DNA of 64,000 nt from WTGU01 sp965242855 (GTDB lineage Bacteria > Pseudomonadota > Alphaproteobacteria > UBA828): assembly GCA_965242855.1 (NCBI GenBank), contig OZ251509.1:2108001-2172000 (forward strand). The letters run 5' to 3'. The position numbers and the translations under genes are program-made. The notes beneath the pieces are model-generated. The model was not told where the DNA came from, did no database searches, and was given only the letters and a program-made list of their open reading frames with translations. Of the stretch, positions 63,103-64,000 are shown piece by piece (the first letter of the stretch is position 1; each line of letters begins with the position of its first letter).

Positions 63103-64000
63103 TCAAACCGATCCAGGGTACAGTCCCGCCTGTGCTCCCCCAGAGCTTGCGCCGCCGGTGCGCGGGCTGTTGGCTCTCGCCTCGATGTCGACGCATCGTT
63201 CGATGAGCGCCTCGAAAGGCTCCCCGTCGTCGAGCAACAGGCCGTTGGTCAGCATTCCGGCGTAATCGTCGGCGAGCGAGTCAAGCGCCGGTCCGGCGGG
63301 AACCAGTCGGAGTTTGTCCGATACCGCTGCCTCGTAATCGACCCAGGCGCCATCGGCGTCTTTCTCCCTGAAAAACATGGCCTTGTGACGCGCGACCGCC
63401 AAGCCGAGAGCGCGGTCGGCGAGGGCCTTCTCCACGATGCCGGCGTCGTCGAGTCGGACGATATCGTGCCAGTGCCTGGACAGCCGCTCGCCCCGTCCCC
63501 GTTGCCGGAGGCAGAAGACGTGCATGGAGGTAGCCTTTTCCCAGAAGGTGCGCTCGGCTCCCAGAAGGTGCGCTCGGCAAGCATGACCGCCGGGCGCGCC
63601 TCCGGGAACGACAGGTCCGGCAGAAAGCCGGCCGCGTCGCATCCGATCGTCTGCGTCTCGCGGGGCTCGCCGGTCGAGCGGGCGCCGAAATCCACCAGCA
63701 CCTCCGGTCGGACAAAACCGTAATCGTCGAAGGATGGGTCGTATCCGATGTAGAGCCGCTCGCCTTCGGCGCGCACTCTTGCTGTATGGCCGTCGCGGGC
63801 GAGGCACGCCTCCACCGTGGGCAGGGCCTGCTCCCGGACCCATGCGGCGAGCCGGTTGCGGATCGCTTTCGTCCACCGTTGCTCCTGGCTGCGGGTGGGC
63901 GGCAGCGCCTCGTCGCCGGCGCCGCCAGCGAGATCGGGTGCGAAGGCGCGGATGTCGCAGGTGATGTCGATGTCCTCGGAAAACCGCCGGACGGCGTGCC
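63103..64000 (-). pseudogene. AbiEii-type nucleotidyltransferase toxin, frameshifted and cut by the window edge
   Basis: At the right edge the minus strand reads RRFSEDIDITCDIRAF, the conserved motif of AbiEii/AbiGii nucleotidyltransferases (type IV abortive-infection toxins). It continues through LYIGYDPSFDDYGFVRPEVL and AVMLAERTFWE. There the frame breaks at a 20-bp tandem duplication (63540-63579). The remaining protein, TFWEKATSMHVFCLRQRG, RHWHDIVRLDD and later GMLTNGLLLDDGEPFEAL, is in another frame and stops at 63103. The start and any AbiEi partner are outside the window. Confidence 0.8.
63540..63579. repeat. 20-bp tandem duplication breaking the AbiEii gene
   Basis: CCCAGAAGGTGCGCTCGGCT (63540-63559) is followed directly by CCCAGAAGGTGCGCTCGGCA (63560-63579). 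Removing one copy restores the AbiEii frame, so this is the inactivating change. Confidence 0.9.

Noticed and set aside
60722..63265. Plus-strand frame of about 850 codons opposite the S8 lipoprotein
   Set aside because: Antisense shadow; the minus-strand gene has a signal peptide, catalytic triad and terminal Phe.

Overview
The window is GC-rich throughout, with a few AT-richer islets. It reads as an accessory, defence-dominated chromosomal region of a Gram-negative bacterium. An alphaproteobacterial host is plausible: the tRNA remnant looks like the 3' half of an initiator tRNA, and a Tat-type signal and a lipoprotein with an outer-membrane-like C-terminus are present. I cannot name the organism. 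Most genes are on the minus strand, many are joined by 4-base ATGA/GTGA overlaps, and tyrosine-recombinase genes or relics punctuate the region.

Region 1 (1-18.6 kb) is a complete type I-E CRISPR-Cas locus on the minus strand: cas3, cse1, cse2, cas7e, cas5e, cas6e, cas1, cas2, a short AT-rich leader, then an array of at least 158 apparently identical repeats that runs off the left edge. The newest spacers lie at the right end (about 9.55 kb). Several spacer pairs sample the same or homologous phage genes. Region 2 (18.8-22.8 kb) is a junction. It holds a decayed Rpn-family nuclease, mosaic relics of an integrase, a 3' tRNA-fMet fragment with its terminator (att-like scar), and one intact integrase.

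Region 3 (23-44 kb) is a class 1 DISARM system on the minus strand (drmD, drmMI, drmA, drmB, drmC). Between drmMI and drmA it carries five extra genes: a HEPN-like protein, a ParA/MinD-like ATPase with a KGGVGR P-loop, a second P-loop NTPase, an AAA+ ATPase and a subtilisin-like protease. A frameshifted NYN-domain gene follows. The five genes are bracketed by a near-identical 70-bp direct repeat that is the 3' end of drmMI. This suggests the cassette entered the DISARM operon by a duplication or recombination event, and I regard it as the best candidate for an undescribed defence module. A TacA/TacT-like toxin-antitoxin pair, a 3' integrase relic, a RelB/ParE-like pair with a clear promoter-operator, and a frameshifted AT-rich HEPN-like gene close the island (44-46.4 kb).

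Region 4 (46.5-57.7 kb) begins with a small unknown gene and a ruined acyl-CoA-synthetase-like gene. A plus-strand operon follows: ECF sigma factor, VWA protein, exported ankyrin protein. Facing it is a minus-strand diversity-generating retroelement (DGR): a 952-residue target (signal peptide, ankyrin repeats, peptidoglycan-binding-like domain, MORN-like repeats, SH3-like domain, FGE/C-type-lectin-like domain), Avd, reverse transcriptase, and a template repeat embedded in the 3' end of the reverse-transcriptase frame. Template and variable repeats differ at 19 positions in 104 bases, 18 of them template adenines. A perfect 8-bp hairpin with a GATA loop follows the variable repeat. Region 5 (57-64 kb) holds a Tat-signal protein of unknown role, a poly-G tract, a small unknown gene, a PIN-toxin-like pair, a degenerate methyltransferase-like scrap, a large S8-protease lipoprotein with a possible autotransporter C-terminus, and an AbiEii-type gene broken by a 20-bp tandem duplication and cut by the right edge.
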